Assembly (NCBI GenBank): GCA_963573385.1
Contig: CAUYLG010051217.1
Location: 1 to 64,000, forward strand
Reading direction: 5' to 3'
DNA from: Cacajao melanocephalus
Taxonomy: Eukaryota; Chordata; Mammalia; Primates; Pitheciidae
Length of the DNA stretch: 64,000 nt
Shown here piece by piece: positions 46,800-61,830 of this stretch. Within the stretch, counting starts at the first letter, position 1. The number at the start of each line of letters is the position of its first letter. The notes below the pieces were generated by a model that saw only the letters and a list, made by a program, of their open reading frames with translations, did not search any database and was not told where the DNA came from. The position numbers were made by a program, and so were the translations under genes.

Positions 46800-48340
46800 A
46801 GAGTAAAACTCTATAATTGCTATTTGTCCTTGTTCTAGCTAGTTGCTCTCTTTCCATTTTTTGTTCTCGAACCCATTCCAATCAAACTTTTCTTTGCCAC
46901 CCCTGCCACCCCCATTTTATCAAATCTGTAGTGCTGTTAGTTGAATCTGGCATAGCTGATCACTCCCTTCCTTCTTATAGCACTTTCTTCTCTTGGTTCC
47001 TAGAAAGCTGTGGTTTCTGATTTCCCTTTTCTGGGTCCTCCTTCTCCTTCTGATCTTTTAACGTCATAGTGCCCCAGGGTTCAATTCTTGGGGCCTCTAT
47101 CCACACTAACTTTCTATGTGATCTCAGCCAGCCCCACCCAAGGGACTGACAGATAAACTACAGGATTCCCAGCTAAATTTGAATTTCAGGTAAACAACCA
47201 ATAATTTTTTAGTCCTTTATTTTTATTTGCTAAGTCTGGCAACCTTGCAGATACAGTCTTTTCCCTAATGATGTGCAGATTTCTGTCTCCAGCCCAAATC
47301 TTTCTCTTGAACTTCTTACAGGTAGGGAAATTGAATTTTACATATTCAATTACCTCAACATCTCCACTTAGATTTCTAACTGGCTGCTCAAACTTACCAT
47401 GTCTAAAACAAATCTTGATTCTTTTCCCTTCTGCCAAACTCACTCCTCTTGGAGGCTTCCCCTTCTTGGGAATAACATCACCATTCTCATTCTCCTAGTT
47501 GATGTAGTTCTTGTTGTCCCCTCTTTTCTTTCTTGCTGCACACCCAGTCCACTAGCAAACCCCGGAGACAGCATCTTTACAATATAATCAGAAATCTCAC
47601 TTCTGCCACCTTCACTGCTGCCATGGTAATTCCAGCCATCATCATCCCTCACTGAACTAGAATAATAGCCTCCTGATAGGTTCTCCCTGCTTCTGTCCCT
47701 GCTCCCTTCCCTCAATATGTACTCTTCAGAGAAATTTTTTAAAAATATAAATCAGATCATGTTGCTTCCTTACACAAAAATCTGTAATCTCTTCTCTTTT
47801 CACTCTGAGTAAAATGCAAAACCCACACATTCTTACCGTGTCCTGCAAGACTCCACACCATCTGGCTGTCTGCCACTGCCCTGGCATCATGGCCATCACT
47901 GTCCCATTTGCTGCCCCTGCTCCAGGCACACTGACCTCTAGGCTCTTCCCAGAACATACCAAGCACCTTCTAGCCTCCAAGACTGTATTACTGTTCCCTC
48001 TGCTTGGGATATGCTGCCCCCACGTATCTGACTGACTTGCTGCCTCTCTCTGTTGAAGCCTCAGCTGAAACGTTGCCTAATGAGAAAGGCCTAACAACCA
48101 CGCTGTCTAACATAGCAGCCTCCCCCAACTTCATCCTGCTCTACTGCCGATGCCTGCTTTATTTTTCTTTGTAAGACTTAGCACCTCTTGACATGTTTAT
48201 TTATTGTCTCTTTCCACCCCCTCCCACAACTAAAACTTAAGCTCCATGAGAGAAGGGCATTGGTTTTGTCACTTCTGAATGTCTGGGGCCAAGAACAATG
48301 CCTGTGATTATCAATGTTAATTGAACAAACAGTAGAGTCA
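46800..48340 (+). mobile_element. LINE L2, long copy (about 1.5 kb)
   Basis: The run from an AAAACTCTATAATTGC-like block through GGGTCCTCCTTCTCCTTCTGATC, CCTCAACATCTCCACTTAG, CCATGTCTAAAACAAATCTTGATT, ACCATCTGGCTGTCTGCC and CTCCATGAGAGAAGGGCATTGG follows L2 ORF2 and 3' UTR. The ORF2 trace MSKTNLD at 47399 is the same motif as in the antisense L2 at 16.7 kb. Frameshifted and dead. Confidence 0.85.
47141..47250. mobile_element. MER53-like MITE inside L2
   Basis: CCCAGCTAAATTTGAATTTCAGGTAAACAACC and TTTATTTGCTAAGTCTGGCAACCTT match MER53, as at 18225. The ends are decayed and TA repeats are not clear. It splits the L2 and so postdates it. Confidence 0.75.
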
Positions 48341-48699
48341 ATTCATGAGTGGAGAAGACACTTATGATGGAGGTTGTGATGAAAGAAATGATCATCTTCC
48401 TGTTTGTTCTGAATCTTAATTTAGTTTATAACCCAGAAGTCCATCTTTTGATTGGCCTAACTTTTTAGCCCTACAAAATGCTTGTATGGGAGTAGCTGTT
48501 CCCCTTCCCACACACATCAGTAAGAACCTACCATTATTTCTAAGAATTCAAGCAGAAGAGAGGGATGCTTCTTTCAAGAAAATAGTTTGAAGGAGTAAAT
48601 ACAAAAAGTTAGTTGAGTATTTGTCCCTGTAACCTTTTTAGGCTATATATGCCCCTCGGAACAGTAAATTTTTTTGTCTTAGAAAGAAAGTATTACTTT
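48341..48699. other. Single-copy spacer
   Basis: Nothing supported. Confidence 0.5.
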
Positions 48700-48840
48700 A
48701 GAGTTTATAAAGTTTATTTTGAATCATCATCTCCATATTACAGTTGGAAAATGGAATCTCAGAGAAATTACAAGGTCAATTAGAGGTGGAGCTACTGTTG
48801 AACCCTGGGTTACCTGACTCAGTTAAGTCTAATGAGACAA
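48700..48840 (-). mobile_element. MIR fragment
   Basis: ATCTCCATATTACAGTTGG, AATCTCAGAGAAATTACAAGGTCA and TTGAACCCTGGGTTACCTGACTC are MIR antisense. Confidence 0.8.
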
Positions 48841-49350
48841 AGAGATGGCACCTTGGAAATTGCTCTTCTGAGAATCACCTAAATTGGGTGTGAGTTGGGG
48901 ACAATGTCTTTCCCGTAAAATTCTGAATAAGGCTTGGGAAAGTTACATTGTCTAAAAAAAAAAAAAAAAAAATGGAGAATTTTCATAAAAATTTTGAGAG
49001 AACAAATTCAAAGATACTTCTATTTTGGCTTCCATTTGCTTATCTGCATCTGTTAGCCTAGAGTTTATTTTATATATTTTTCCATACTTTTTGTTAAAGA
49101 AGGAACTGTTTTTATTCTCAATCTTTAGTGGATTTTAAGATTTTAGAAGATAGTGATCCAGATATGTTTATATTATTTTTAAAGCTATAATTGCTACAAA
49201 GTCACAAAATTAAAAAAATACATGTAATGAGAGACTTTATGGGTTTCAAGATCTCATTTTCAAATATACGTATTTTCTACTTCCTCCTTATGGTGAAACA
49301 CACATATTTTAGGATAGGTAGTTGGTACAATATGAGGCCTTATGACCTAT
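48841..49350. other. Single-copy spacer with A-tract
   Basis: An A run of about 20 lies at 48953-48972 without a recognisable retroelement body. Otherwise AT-rich and empty. Confidence 0.5.
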
Positions 49351-49662
<312 letters not shown>

Positions 49663-50589
49663 TAAACTGGGAAATGACAGACATTTTGCATGCTGGTATC
49701 TGCTCTCTGATCTTTGCTATTTTTTTTGAAGTGTTACCCTAAAGTTAGTTTTCAAACTGGGCCTGTCATGTTTATTGTTCCTGGCCACCATCTTCCTTCT
49801 GTTTTTTTCTATGAAAAGAGCATAAGCAGCAAATGTGTTGGCACATCTTCAGAAACAGACTGGTCAGAAGTTTAAGGAGAGAAGAATGCCTTTTTGGTAA
49901 AAGATGAACTCAGCTTGCCCAGGATAATTTCTCTGCTGGCCTCTGATGCTCCCCAATTCTATAGGGCTTTAAATTTTTACCTGTAGGAAATGTTAGGGGG
50001 AAAGTGGGCTTGTTTCAGGCTTTTCAGAGAAGTAAAAAGCCTTAATGGGGATAGTCAGGACCTATTCTCTAAGTAAGCCACGGAGTTTGGCTAGGGAAGA
50101 GTTGGATGGGTATTTTTGCCAAGGAGGAGGAGAGGGGCAGAACATCTGTGCATAGTAATGCAACAGATGCTGTGGAAGGGAAAGCATTTTTGGGCAAAGA
50201 CTGAGTCGAGGATATCTTCTTTGGAATATTCAGATAGGAGATGGACAAGAGGGCTTGCTTTAGTTCTCTACTAATATTAGCAATCTTCTTCACTGCCCAA
50301 AAAAAATTGTGTTCAAATCTTTATCTGATCTAGGGACACTTGTGAGTGGTGGTGGCCAAAGGGATTCATTGGTAGGTATGTGAGTGATAGCTACAAGGAC
50401 AGAGTCCAGAGACTAGAGGGCCTGGTGGCTGTGTTCCTATCTGTAGTGTGTAAGGAGGGCCAGAGAGTTGTCAGGAATTACAGGGTATCTAGAGAGCTGC
50501 CTGCCTATCCAAAGGGATGCAGGAATTTCTTCAGAAAATGGGACGTTAGCAAGGTTTTTCAACCCTTGCCCTTATTAATGAAAAGATCT
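49663..50589. other. Single-copy region
   Basis: Nothing supported. Confidence 0.5.
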
Positions 50590-50848
50590 TCAACTTGTAC
50601 AGTGCATACTGTATATTTTAGGTACTACTCCACTCCACACACTTTACATATATTCACAGATTCAACCCTTACAACAGTCTCATGAGAAGGCAATTGTATT
50701 GCGTCTGTTTTACAGAATAAGAAACTGAGACAAAGAGAGTTTAAGTAACTTGTCTGAAATCAAGTAGCTGGAAACTGGCAAAGCTGAGATTTTAACCCCT
50801 GCAGAGTCTGGCTCCAGAGTCTGTGGCCCTTTCACCACACTGCACAGC
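50590..50848 (-). mobile_element. MIR SINE
   Basis: TTTTACAGAATAAGAAACTGAGAC, TAAGTAACTTGTCTGAAATCA and CTGGCTCCAGAGTCTGTGGCCC are MIR antisense, nearly complete. Confidence 0.9.
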
Positions 50849-53800
50849 CTTACTCATGTCTAGGAGTGGCTGATTGATCAGTTAGCCAATTATTCAGAGT
50901 CACTGACTTGAGCTAGGCAGCAAAGATGGAGGGCATGGGGGATGGTGGAGTGGGAGGCAACAGCCTGAGTTAAGGAAACAAATACTTGAAGGCAATGGTG
51001 GGATGGGTGTTGCACCAGAAAGGAAGACATCGGAATGGGGTAAAAGTACTCTTTGTATGCCGCTTATGGTACAACTTAGGCTAACTGTACAGATATTCAT
51101 GGGAATAGCACAAAGAAACCAGAGTTAACTACTTGTAGCTTATTGTTTAGTTTGTACGTGATTGTCTAGGTTTGAGGGACATAAATTAGTACTTATTTTC
51201 TTGATTGCTGTAGAATTTCAGATAGGACATCTTTGATGAATTAAATCTAAGTTCAAAATGCTTACATTTTATACCAGGTTAAATCACTGCAGGTTACTGG
51301 CTATTCTAATTTTGAAAAGGAACCAGGTACTTTCAGCCATCCTATGCAAAAAAAGAACAAGTAGTCCCAGGTTATTTCAAGTTAGAGTTCATGACACTCT
51401 GAGTCTTTCTGCCATTCGGTAAGTTCCAGGATCAAAGAATAGGTAAATGACTGAGTTCCTGTCATTGCAATAAAGTACATGCTATGTGGTCAGTTTATAT
51501 TCAGTTAGGAGCTTAGACTTCCAGCCCAGGCAGCCAGACGTGTTATACCTCCCACATTTTCAAAACCAATTTGAGATTAGTCGAGACTAATAGTCTATGT
51601 AATTAAACATTAAAGACCACAGTGAAACTTGGTGCTCCTCTGTAGATACGAGTACCGTTTCTTCTTCTCTTCTTCATCATCATTGTTATCATTACCTCAT
51701 CATCAACAAAAACACGCATTTGTATGATGCTTTACAGTTGACAAATCATGGCACATGATACTGAGTTTGTTTTTCTTTTTCTTTACTGTTCCATTAAAGG
51801 CCAACAATAAATTATTAGAAGTTGAAATTGCTCCTTTGTCTATTTTAAAACTGTGTGACAAGGACATATAGAATTATTAACTCTTGTTGAAAATAATGAA
51901 ACAAACATTAAAAATATGACATTATAATAAGGTCGGTTGACTTAGACAATTAAGATATGGATATGGCCTTTGAATATTAAAACAAATAAAACATTAGGCT
52001 TCCTATGACCAATATAGGGATAATTCTAAGTATGTAGTCTTTCATATCAATATTATTTTATATCAGAACATTCATGTTAGAAGCACCTAGAGCTAATTAT
52101 AATAGTGAATAAAGAAAAAGATAAAAAATGAGTAATGAAATTGGTATAGAATTGGCCAGAAAAATTTTCTAGGAGATACGACCTAACTGGTTAACAACTG
52201 GGGCTGGGTATATGATGGTTACCTAATGTATTCTCAGTTCTTGCTTAAAAGGTATGTACTCATATATTGTTTCTTGATTTGAGATGTTGGCAAATAACCT
52301 AACGTCTATGTGTCTCATTTGCAAACTGACATTCTCTGGTTTGACCTCCAAAAGCAAATTATTTCTGAGGGCCAGATGATAGGTATGGTTCTAAAGAACA
52401 GCCAAAAGTGCAGTGCTATGCAAATGCTAAAGCCAATGATAATAATATAGAGTTGGGGGAAAGGTATGTTGCCTCCTTTGCCTAACAATGCTGCCTACAG
52501 TTTGACCTCCAGGAAAGTCATTTTGTTTGTGGGTATGTGAACATGTGTACATGTGCTTGAACTCATATAGAATATAGATTTAACAATTTTTCAAGTCAGA
52601 TTATTACTTTTATCTCATGTTTTGAAGCATTTATAGGTGACAAGTTGGAAAAATATTGAAATTTGTAAAATGAAAGCATTTTTCTGCACAAACTTTCTCC
52701 TATATCAGAATTTAGCTATATAGATAGATGGAAACACAAGGCTTTCCTTGTCATTAACCAACTTTAAAGGCAACTGCAGTTTAATAGGCTGTAGCTGAGT
52801 GCTCCCAACCCAGTCAGCCTCTCTCTGCTTGAGCTCAGGCAAGAATAATTCACTCTCAGTAGGAAGCAAAAAGGGCATGTACTATTTTCCTAAGAAACCA
52901 AAGTAAAAGCTGTGTGTCTGACAGGCAGTGACAATCCCCTACCCCACCCCTCGTGGTGGCTGTGTAGCAAGTCTGTTGAGAACATTTCTGGTGGTGTCAC
53001 TGAAGTATGTGGATTTATTTCCTGGAGGGATTACTCCCTGGCACAGTCTTCCTGGTATGACTGCCCTCCCAGCAAGATCTCATCCTAATTTTGCATTCAG
53101 TTGTTACTTCCTGGAAAACTGCCTGAAACCAATTAGGAAAAGTAAGACTAATTGTATCCAAGACCCTAATATTGTACGAAATGAGGATCTAATTTCTTAA
53201 TGAAAAGATTTCAATTGAGAGAACTCAGTTCTCACTTGAAAATTTAATTAGACTGTATGGCTTTTGATTCTTTCAAATTCTACATTTGATTTTGTTTTAT
53301 GAAACATACCAGGAAACTACTGTAGAGGCACTTACCGCATTTCTCAAATGCTTTTAAAATTAAGACAATATTTGTCTGGCAAAAGCATCACAACTTTTGA
53401 CAATATCCAACTTTACCTTCTATTTTTCTGTCTTTGTTGAAAAATGTATCTGGACTCATAACCTTGAGTCTATAAAAATCATCATCTTTGTCTCACCAAG
53501 TTCTTTCTTGAGAGAAACATTTCATCCATTGTTCCTCTTCCACTTGGCATTTTGCCTTGGAGGCCATGTAGAGAAAGATTGTGAATTGATAATTCCAATA
53601 CAAAGTTAGCTATGAAGCTGTAGCCAACCTGAACCTTCATAGCATGCATTCTTCTTCTTGAGAAAATGCAGTGGGAATTTTGTCTGCCAGTCATGGTTTT
53701 GTCCTTCATCATGGGAAGATACAGTCTCTGGCATTTTTCTGCCTATCTGCCAATCATTTGTGATCAGGGCAAGCTTCCTCTGTTTTCATCTGACAATCAC

Positions 53801-55324
53801 TGAAGTCAAACTTCTCTTCTTCCAATTCTTGGAGTACCTATTCCACTCATGGTACCCTGTTGGCTACAAAGCGCACCACCCTTCTACAGCTCAGTGGGAG
53901 AAAGTGTTAGATGAGAAAACATATGGAAAATGACTAGCACATATTCGGTCCTGAGAACATTTGTGTTTTTCATTTATATCTCGGTGGTTTATTCCTTCTG
54001 AATGTGAGCTCACAGAATAGAGACTGGATCTAATTGTACATTGTACAATATTATTGCTAACATTCAAGGTGCTATCTTCTATAAATAGTAAGAACCACAA
54101 GCCTATTTTTGGTACTAGCTAGAGCCTTCCTAGGAAAAGAAGGAAGAAGGAGGTAAGCATTTTTCTTATGAGTCTCAAAAGGCCTGAAACCTCTCAGAGA
54201 CCTTGATTTTTCTGACTTTTATCTTTTTTTCTCCTCTTCCCTTTGCATATTATTTGATTTATAGCAATAAGCAGGGGTGAAGTCTGTCTCCACCTGTGCA
54301 GATTCTCTGGGTATGGATAGGGGACATAATCTCTAGCAGATACTGCATGGAGTTCCAGCTTTGATGAATGGTCCTGTGATGAGTCCTTTGATCTTGCTCA
54401 ATTTTTAGGGGTTTGTTTCCAGACACCTGACAATAAGCACACTCAGCAGAAACAGACTTCAAACTTCACTTCCCTCCCATCCAGGGAAGCCGTCAACTAT
54501 ACCCTTTCATCTCCTTCATGAAAGCCAGATTGTGTTTCTGGCTTGAACTCGGTGGATTGATGTTAGGGTTCTAAATGTCCTCACTCTCTCTGCTTTTTTA
54601 CTCAAATGAAGCAGCTGTTGCTGGACCTTTGATGAAATGGCTCCTTCAGTAATTCCTTAGAGGGCTGTGGTGCCCTAGGAGGTGTGAAAAGGGAAAAGTG
54701 GACAGGATTTCTCATAAAACCTGGCTTTTATTTTCAGCCACTTCTGCAGTTTTCCCAGTTAACATATCCCAATGCTCAGTATAACTTGAAACGTGGGGAG
54801 TGACATGCACAAGCAGAGCACAAGACTGCCAGTCTGTGGATGGTGCAAGCAGGAAAAGAGAGGCAACTCACTATGCAGTTAAGGAAATAAGTGCTTATTC
54901 CAAGGTTCATAAATGAAGAGAAAATCTGAATGAAGAATATTTCTGGGCTAACTTGAAAAGGAAAAAGAGCAAAGATTCAGAGTTCTTAGGGTAGAGTTAT
55001 AAACCTCTTACTCAAAATGACCTTTTTGAACATCTTACTCATGCTGCTAGGGCTTAATGATGATTGGGGAGTGTAGTTTGCAGGACATTTTCTGGAAAAG
55101 GAGCACCCCAGGTCACACATTGTCAAATCAACTTTTAAAATATACATTAGTGAAATGTTTTGACATAGGAGTTAGAAGAAAGGTAACATTTTGGTAGCCC
55201 AGAGTATATGATGATGACTTAAATAATACAGAGAATTTGCACCAAAGGAATGGAATGAAAGGAGAGATCACTGTGAAAAGTGCTGGTCAGGGAAGGCTTT
55301 GCGGAAAAGATGAGAATAGCTATC
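50849..55324. other. Long single-copy region
   Basis: About 4.5 kb without a clear gene or repeat (possible MIR scrap at 51715-51765). Frames up to 91 residues (53658-53933) overlap opposite-strand frames and show no domain. Confidence 0.5.
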
Positions 55325-55515
55325 AAGTACCTACTGTGGGCATTTCTTTCTACATCAACTGTTTTTGAAAGAGAGGTATAATTATCTTCATTTTACAGAT
55401 AATGAAACAGAGACTCAGAGAAATTGAATAATTTGTCTAAGCCTTTGCATTTCATCAGTGGTAAAGCTGGGATTTGAACTAAGGCAACTTTCTTCTATGC
55501 CACACTGCTTTCACT
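55325..55515 (-). mobile_element. MIR SINE
   Basis: CAAGTACCTACTGTGGGC, CATTTTACAGATAATGAAACAGAGAC and GGTAAAGCTGGGATTTGAAC are MIR antisense. Confidence 0.88.
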
Positions 55516-55967
55516 TGGGATGGACCTGAAAAATGAGTGCAATTCAGCTATAAAGAAGAGCATCTTGGGAAGAGCAGTGGACCTAGGGGAGAGGAATGGC
55601 CAAGGAGTGGGACCGATGCATGAACATCAGCTCCTTACTATGTATGTCACCCTGTGGTAGTGAATAGTGAGAAGAGGACCAGCCCAGAGGTGAATGTCCA
55701 GGCTAGATTTATAAACCCAAGTCTCCTGACATCAAATTAAATGCCCTTTTCACTGTGTTTAGCAAAAAAAAAAAGTTATTGCACAGTTGGCACAAAAAAT
55801 AACAGGTCTCAAAATGCAAAAGCTAATGCATGTGAATCCGTTCGTGAATGTATAAAAGAATTGTGGGGGAGGAGAGTTTGAAAGTCAAGAACTCTAAATA
55901 ATCCTTGAAATAAGGTAGGGAGAAACTGAAGATAACAGCACCTATTTCCTGGTTTTACTCCAGGGTA

Positions 55968-56004
<37 letters not shown>

Positions 56005-56073
56005 CACGTGCATGCACGTGTGTGTATGTGCGTGTGCGTGCATGCACGTGTGTGTGTGTGTGTGTGTGTGTGC
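55968..56073. repeat. 106-bp alternating purine-pyrimidine tract
   Basis: Uninterrupted alternation made of TG runs, a CGCGCG core and two CGTGCATGCACG-type palindromes. The alternation breaks only at CC (56073-56074). Four CACGTG hexamers occur (55969, 56005, 56015, 56045). A Z-DNA-prone sequence. The Cys/Val and His/Thr frames over it are translations of the repeat. Confidence 0.97.
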
Positions 56074-56686
56074 CGTGTGCACATGCACTGGTGCACAAAC
56101 AGAGGTTCCCAACAATATTTCCTGCCCTGTTTGGCCATGAGCCCACCTGTTCTCCAGAGGCAGAGCTAATTGTTTTAGCTTTCTTTTTTTTGTCATTGGC
56201 AAGACTTGCTATTATTTTCCATTATCCAACTCCTACACAGCTCACATCCCACTTTCTCTCTTTCTCTGGAGGAATAAGGTTGGCTGAACCAGGTTGTAGA
56301 TAGGCTGCCACAACAGCAAAAAATATTTAAGATGATTCTGGCTAAGATGAAATTTTGTCACACTGTTCCAGGCAACCTTGTTGTCTTCCAGTTCTACTCT
56401 AATTTCTGAATCTCTCCCATTCCTGAGTACTTACTTGCTCATATGGATTTTCTTCCAGTGCAGAATAGCCTCTAGAACCCAGGAACTTCCCAAGTGTAGC
56501 TCCTGGAAAGGCACAGGCTCTGCACTCGTACACCTGTTGTAGAACTCTTGGTTTGGGACTCTGTAGTGAATGCCTACTGTTTTTGTCTGCCTTGAATCCT
56601 TCCCTCCTGCTAGTAACAACTACTCCTCCCACATTGTAAGCAACTCTTGGTGAGACTTCTATTGAATTATTATGTCCTTTCTTGAT

Positions 56687-56737
56687 GCACACACACGCAC
56701 GAGCACACACACACACTCACACACACACACACACACG
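56687..56737. repeat. (CA)n microsatellite
   Basis: About 50 bases of CA with a few interruptions (GCACGAGC, ACTCAC). It is opposite in sense to the TG tract 600 bases upstream. Confidence 0.95.
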
Positions 56738-57734
56738 AAGGGCCATCAGATACTCTCTTCAGGAATTTAAATCTCAAGCAGATTGACCCTAGGATGGAGA
56801 GTTTGGAGGAGTAACCTGAACTGACTGACCAGTAGTTCTGCTGTTGATATGGCACAAGCTGCCCTTATTTCAGACTGCTGTAAGATCTAATGTTCAACTT
56901 TTCTTTAGTATTTGTGAACTGCCCTGTGTCCTTCCCAAAATGTAATTTTTATTGTTCAAATTAGCTAGAGTCAGAGTCTGTTGTTTGCAACCAAAGACTC
57001 TTAATCAATATGGATCCTTACTTATATGAAATCATAACTGCCCAAGGGTAGGGTGGTGGTCACTGGGATGACGAAGCCCTTTCTGTTTGAGTCCTAAGAC
57101 TGTCCACTGAGTGTTGGAATGAAAATGTTCATTTGTGGTCCCTTGAACCTGGACTGGCAGCTTTTCCTGTGCTCTGCCCTCCTGGTTACTTTGACCTTGG
57201 GTTGGCCTTCTTTGGACATTTCATTGCTAGGCCAGTATTCTGCTGCCAGTCTACCATCTGCTTTGCACCAAAAACTTAATGTTTCCTGTCGCTAGTAGTT
57301 TCTCCAGAGGTCTCCTGGCTTCTCTAGAAATTCTCTGGCTTGTTCACATAGGGCTTCCATTATCCTTTTCTGGGGATTCACTGTTTCAGCAATTTCTCCC
57401 TCCCGGATGCATAGCCCCCAGGCAGTAGAGTGGTGATAAAGGGGTGAGTCTGGGATTGGAATAGACCTCAGCTAGCATCTTCCCTCCACTATTTATGGAT
57501 AACTTGGGACCAATAACTAAATCACCTTGAGACTGTGTTATACAGAAATAAATACCATTCATGGCTGCAGAACTTCAGATTGCTGTCCGTGTATCGATAT
57601 TCATGTGTATTGAAGACAAATGTTTCTGGGCAAAAGAGAGTGGAGAACTCAGGGCAAAACCATTAGTCTCTGAGAAAAATGACTTTGCATGGGGTGTACA
57701 GATTATAAATTTACTGGTGTTATCTTCACATATG
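56738..57734. other. Single-copy region
   Basis: Nothing supported apart from a possible MIR scrap near 57486-57540. Confidence 0.45.
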
Positions 57735-57850
57735 AGATGTCATGAATAAGGAAGTACAGGGAAGTTTAGTCACTTGACCACAGATATACAGCTAATTAGT
57801 TACAAAACCATATCTGAAATTCAGCCCTGCTAATTCCCAATGCAATCTCT
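57735..57850 (-). mobile_element. MIR fragment
   Basis: TAGTCACTTGACCACAGATATACAGCTAATTAG and GAAATTCAGCCCTGC follow MIR antisense. Confidence 0.65.
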
Positions 57851-59740
<1,890 letters not shown>

Positions 59741-59820
59741 AGGTGGTAGTTTGGGTAATTTCAGCAAATCATTTAACCCTCTGTGCCTTATTCTCTTCAT
59801 TTTAAAAATAAATGGGTAGC

Positions 59821-60740
59821 CATATGGTCCTACCACCCAGAATTGGGAAGAAAATCTAATTAAAAAAATGTTTTTAGGTCCTTAACAGCTCTAAATGTGA
59901 AACACTATCAACTCTGTCTGCTATTCATCTTCAGTGTCTGGAAACTGATAAGGAAATATGCTCTGTATATTTTTTATGTATGTATTAATTTACTTGGAAT
60001 TCCAAGGCTAATTTAAACTTTTAACTTGAAGTATTTATATTTCTATTGTAATTGTTGAAAAACGGCTTTTAGTTTTTGCTTTATCCTCTTCAATCTAACT
60101 CTGATTTTCCATGAAATTTTGTTTTATACTGAGAGGAGAGAAGTTACATTAATGTAGTTCTCTCTGTGTTGGACAAGCCTAAAGAAATACCTGACTGCAA
60201 AGTTTTGCATTTCTGTGAAGTCCCATATTTTAGAAGATTGATAGAGTTAATCTCAGTTTTATTAGTTTGATGAGAAAGAAAAATAAATTCCCAGTTATTG
60301 CAAATGATCACTAAACAGAGAGAGATTCATTTAAAGCAATATCCAACTTGTAGTCACATAGAGTCCACTATTGGTTCCCACTTTGAGTAGGAAAGAACTA
60401 GATCAATAGGGTCAGTGGTTGTGTAAGAGAAGTCCAATTTAATTCAACTTTTAGTTGTTGAACCTTTAGTATGAAGCAGGCATGAGGTTAGGTTATAGAA
60501 ATACAAATAAATTTAAGAAAAAGTTCTTGCCAGAATTTATAATCTGACAAGAAATGGCAATACAATGTGATAACACTATAAAGTAACATGAGAGTCCTAA
60601 GAAGCAGCAACGAATTCTGCCTGGGTAAGCAAATGAAGACTTCAAACTTTGTATAGTGTTTACAAAACAAAGTTTAGAAAAGAGGATTGCCTGCAGAGAG
60701 AACAGTGTTTGCAAAATCTCCATGACAGCAGTGTAATGTA

Positions 60741-60742
<2 letters not shown>
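59821..60742. other. Single-copy region
   Basis: Nothing supported. Confidence 0.5.

Positions 60743-60785
<43 letters not shown>
60743..60785. repeat. (GT)n microsatellite
   Basis: About 21 uninterrupted GT units; likely polymorphic. Confidence 0.97.
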
Positions 60786-60839
60786 GGGTGATGTGTGATG
60801 GATGGGTTGTGATGGTGTTGAGAGACTAGCAAAGAAGGT

Positions 60840-61020
60840 TGAGATAAGATTGTGAAGGGCCTTAAGTAAGGTCCTCCCTAACATATTAGGGAGTTAGGAC
60901 TTTATCAATAGGTAGAAGGTACAGATTCAGGAGTGTTTCATGGTAGGCTCAATAGGACCTAATAAACAATTGGCTCTAGGGTGGTACAGAGGAACCAGGA
61001 ATGATTTCAGGTGTCCTGGA
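60840..61020 (-). mobile_element. L2-like fragment
   Basis: TTGTGAAGGGCCTTAAGTAAGG and GAGTTAGGACTTTATC resemble L2 3' ORF2 in antisense. Confidence 0.5.
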
Positions 61021-61249
61021 TGATTGGGGGCTGAGAGTGGGAAGGGAAATTCACTTACACAGAACATAGGTGGAGAAGCTACAGCGAGAAAAGCACGTGA
61101 CTGAGACTCAGAAGACCTAGACTGAGCTTTCAGAAAATGACCTTTGGAAATGATTAGATCAGGTTATTGTATTATATAACATGTTACACTTCTCTGTGCC
61201 TCATTTTCTCCATGTTTACAGCAGGAAGATGAAGAGAAAGCATATCAAG

Positions 61250-61430
61250 ATGACTTAGGAGTCAGGCTTTATGAGTTTAATTCCTAACTCCGTGATTTGG
61301 AGCAAGCTATAATACATAAACTGTTTCCTCATTGGAATAATGAAGAGTAATAATATCCATCTATAATTTTGCTATAAGTTATGCATCTTCTCACATAGTA
61401 AGCCCTCAATTAATATTTGTTCTTATTATT
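61250..61430 (+). mobile_element. MIR SINE
   Basis: GAGTTTAATTCCTAACTCCGTGATTTGGAGCAAG and AGTAAGCCCTCAATTAATATTTG follow MIR forward. Confidence 0.75.
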
Positions 61431-61518
61431 TCATCTGTTTTAAGATTCTGCATTTCAAGATACATTCTATGATACTTTTGGCAAGAGGAATATTAAGATG
61501 TTTGTTCTTTAATTTGAA

Positions 61519-61788
61519 GCAGCATAGCATAGTGGTAGTAAAGAACAGAAAATGGAACCAGGAGTATTTGAAATTTAGTCTGCATCTGCCACTTGTTAGC
61601 TGTGTGATCTTGGGCAGATTACTAACTTTTCTGAGCCTCACTTTCCTCATCTGTAAAATAAGGAGAATGATAGCACCAACTTCATATGGTTGTTGTGAGG
61701 ATTAAATAAGGTAATACATGTAAGGTGCTTTGACAAGTGCCTGGCACAGATTACGTGCTTATGTAAGTGTTATTATCATTATCAGTAT
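61519..61788 (+). mobile_element. MIR SINE, well preserved
   Basis: ATAGCATAGTGG, GCCACTTGTTAGCTGTGTGATCTTGGGCAG, TTTCCTCATCTGTAAAATAAGG and AAGTGCCTGGCACAG are all in order, covering the full element. Confidence 0.95.
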
Positions 61789-61830
61789 CTTAATTTTAAT
61801 TTTTAAATTATAAACGGTGAGTGGGATACT

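Noticed and set aside
48953..48972. A20 run as a retrogene tail
   Set aside because: No target repeat and no recognisable body upstream.
55809..56303. Cys/Val-rich and His/Thr-rich open frames
   Set aside because: Produced by the alternating TG/CA tract in several phases on both strands.
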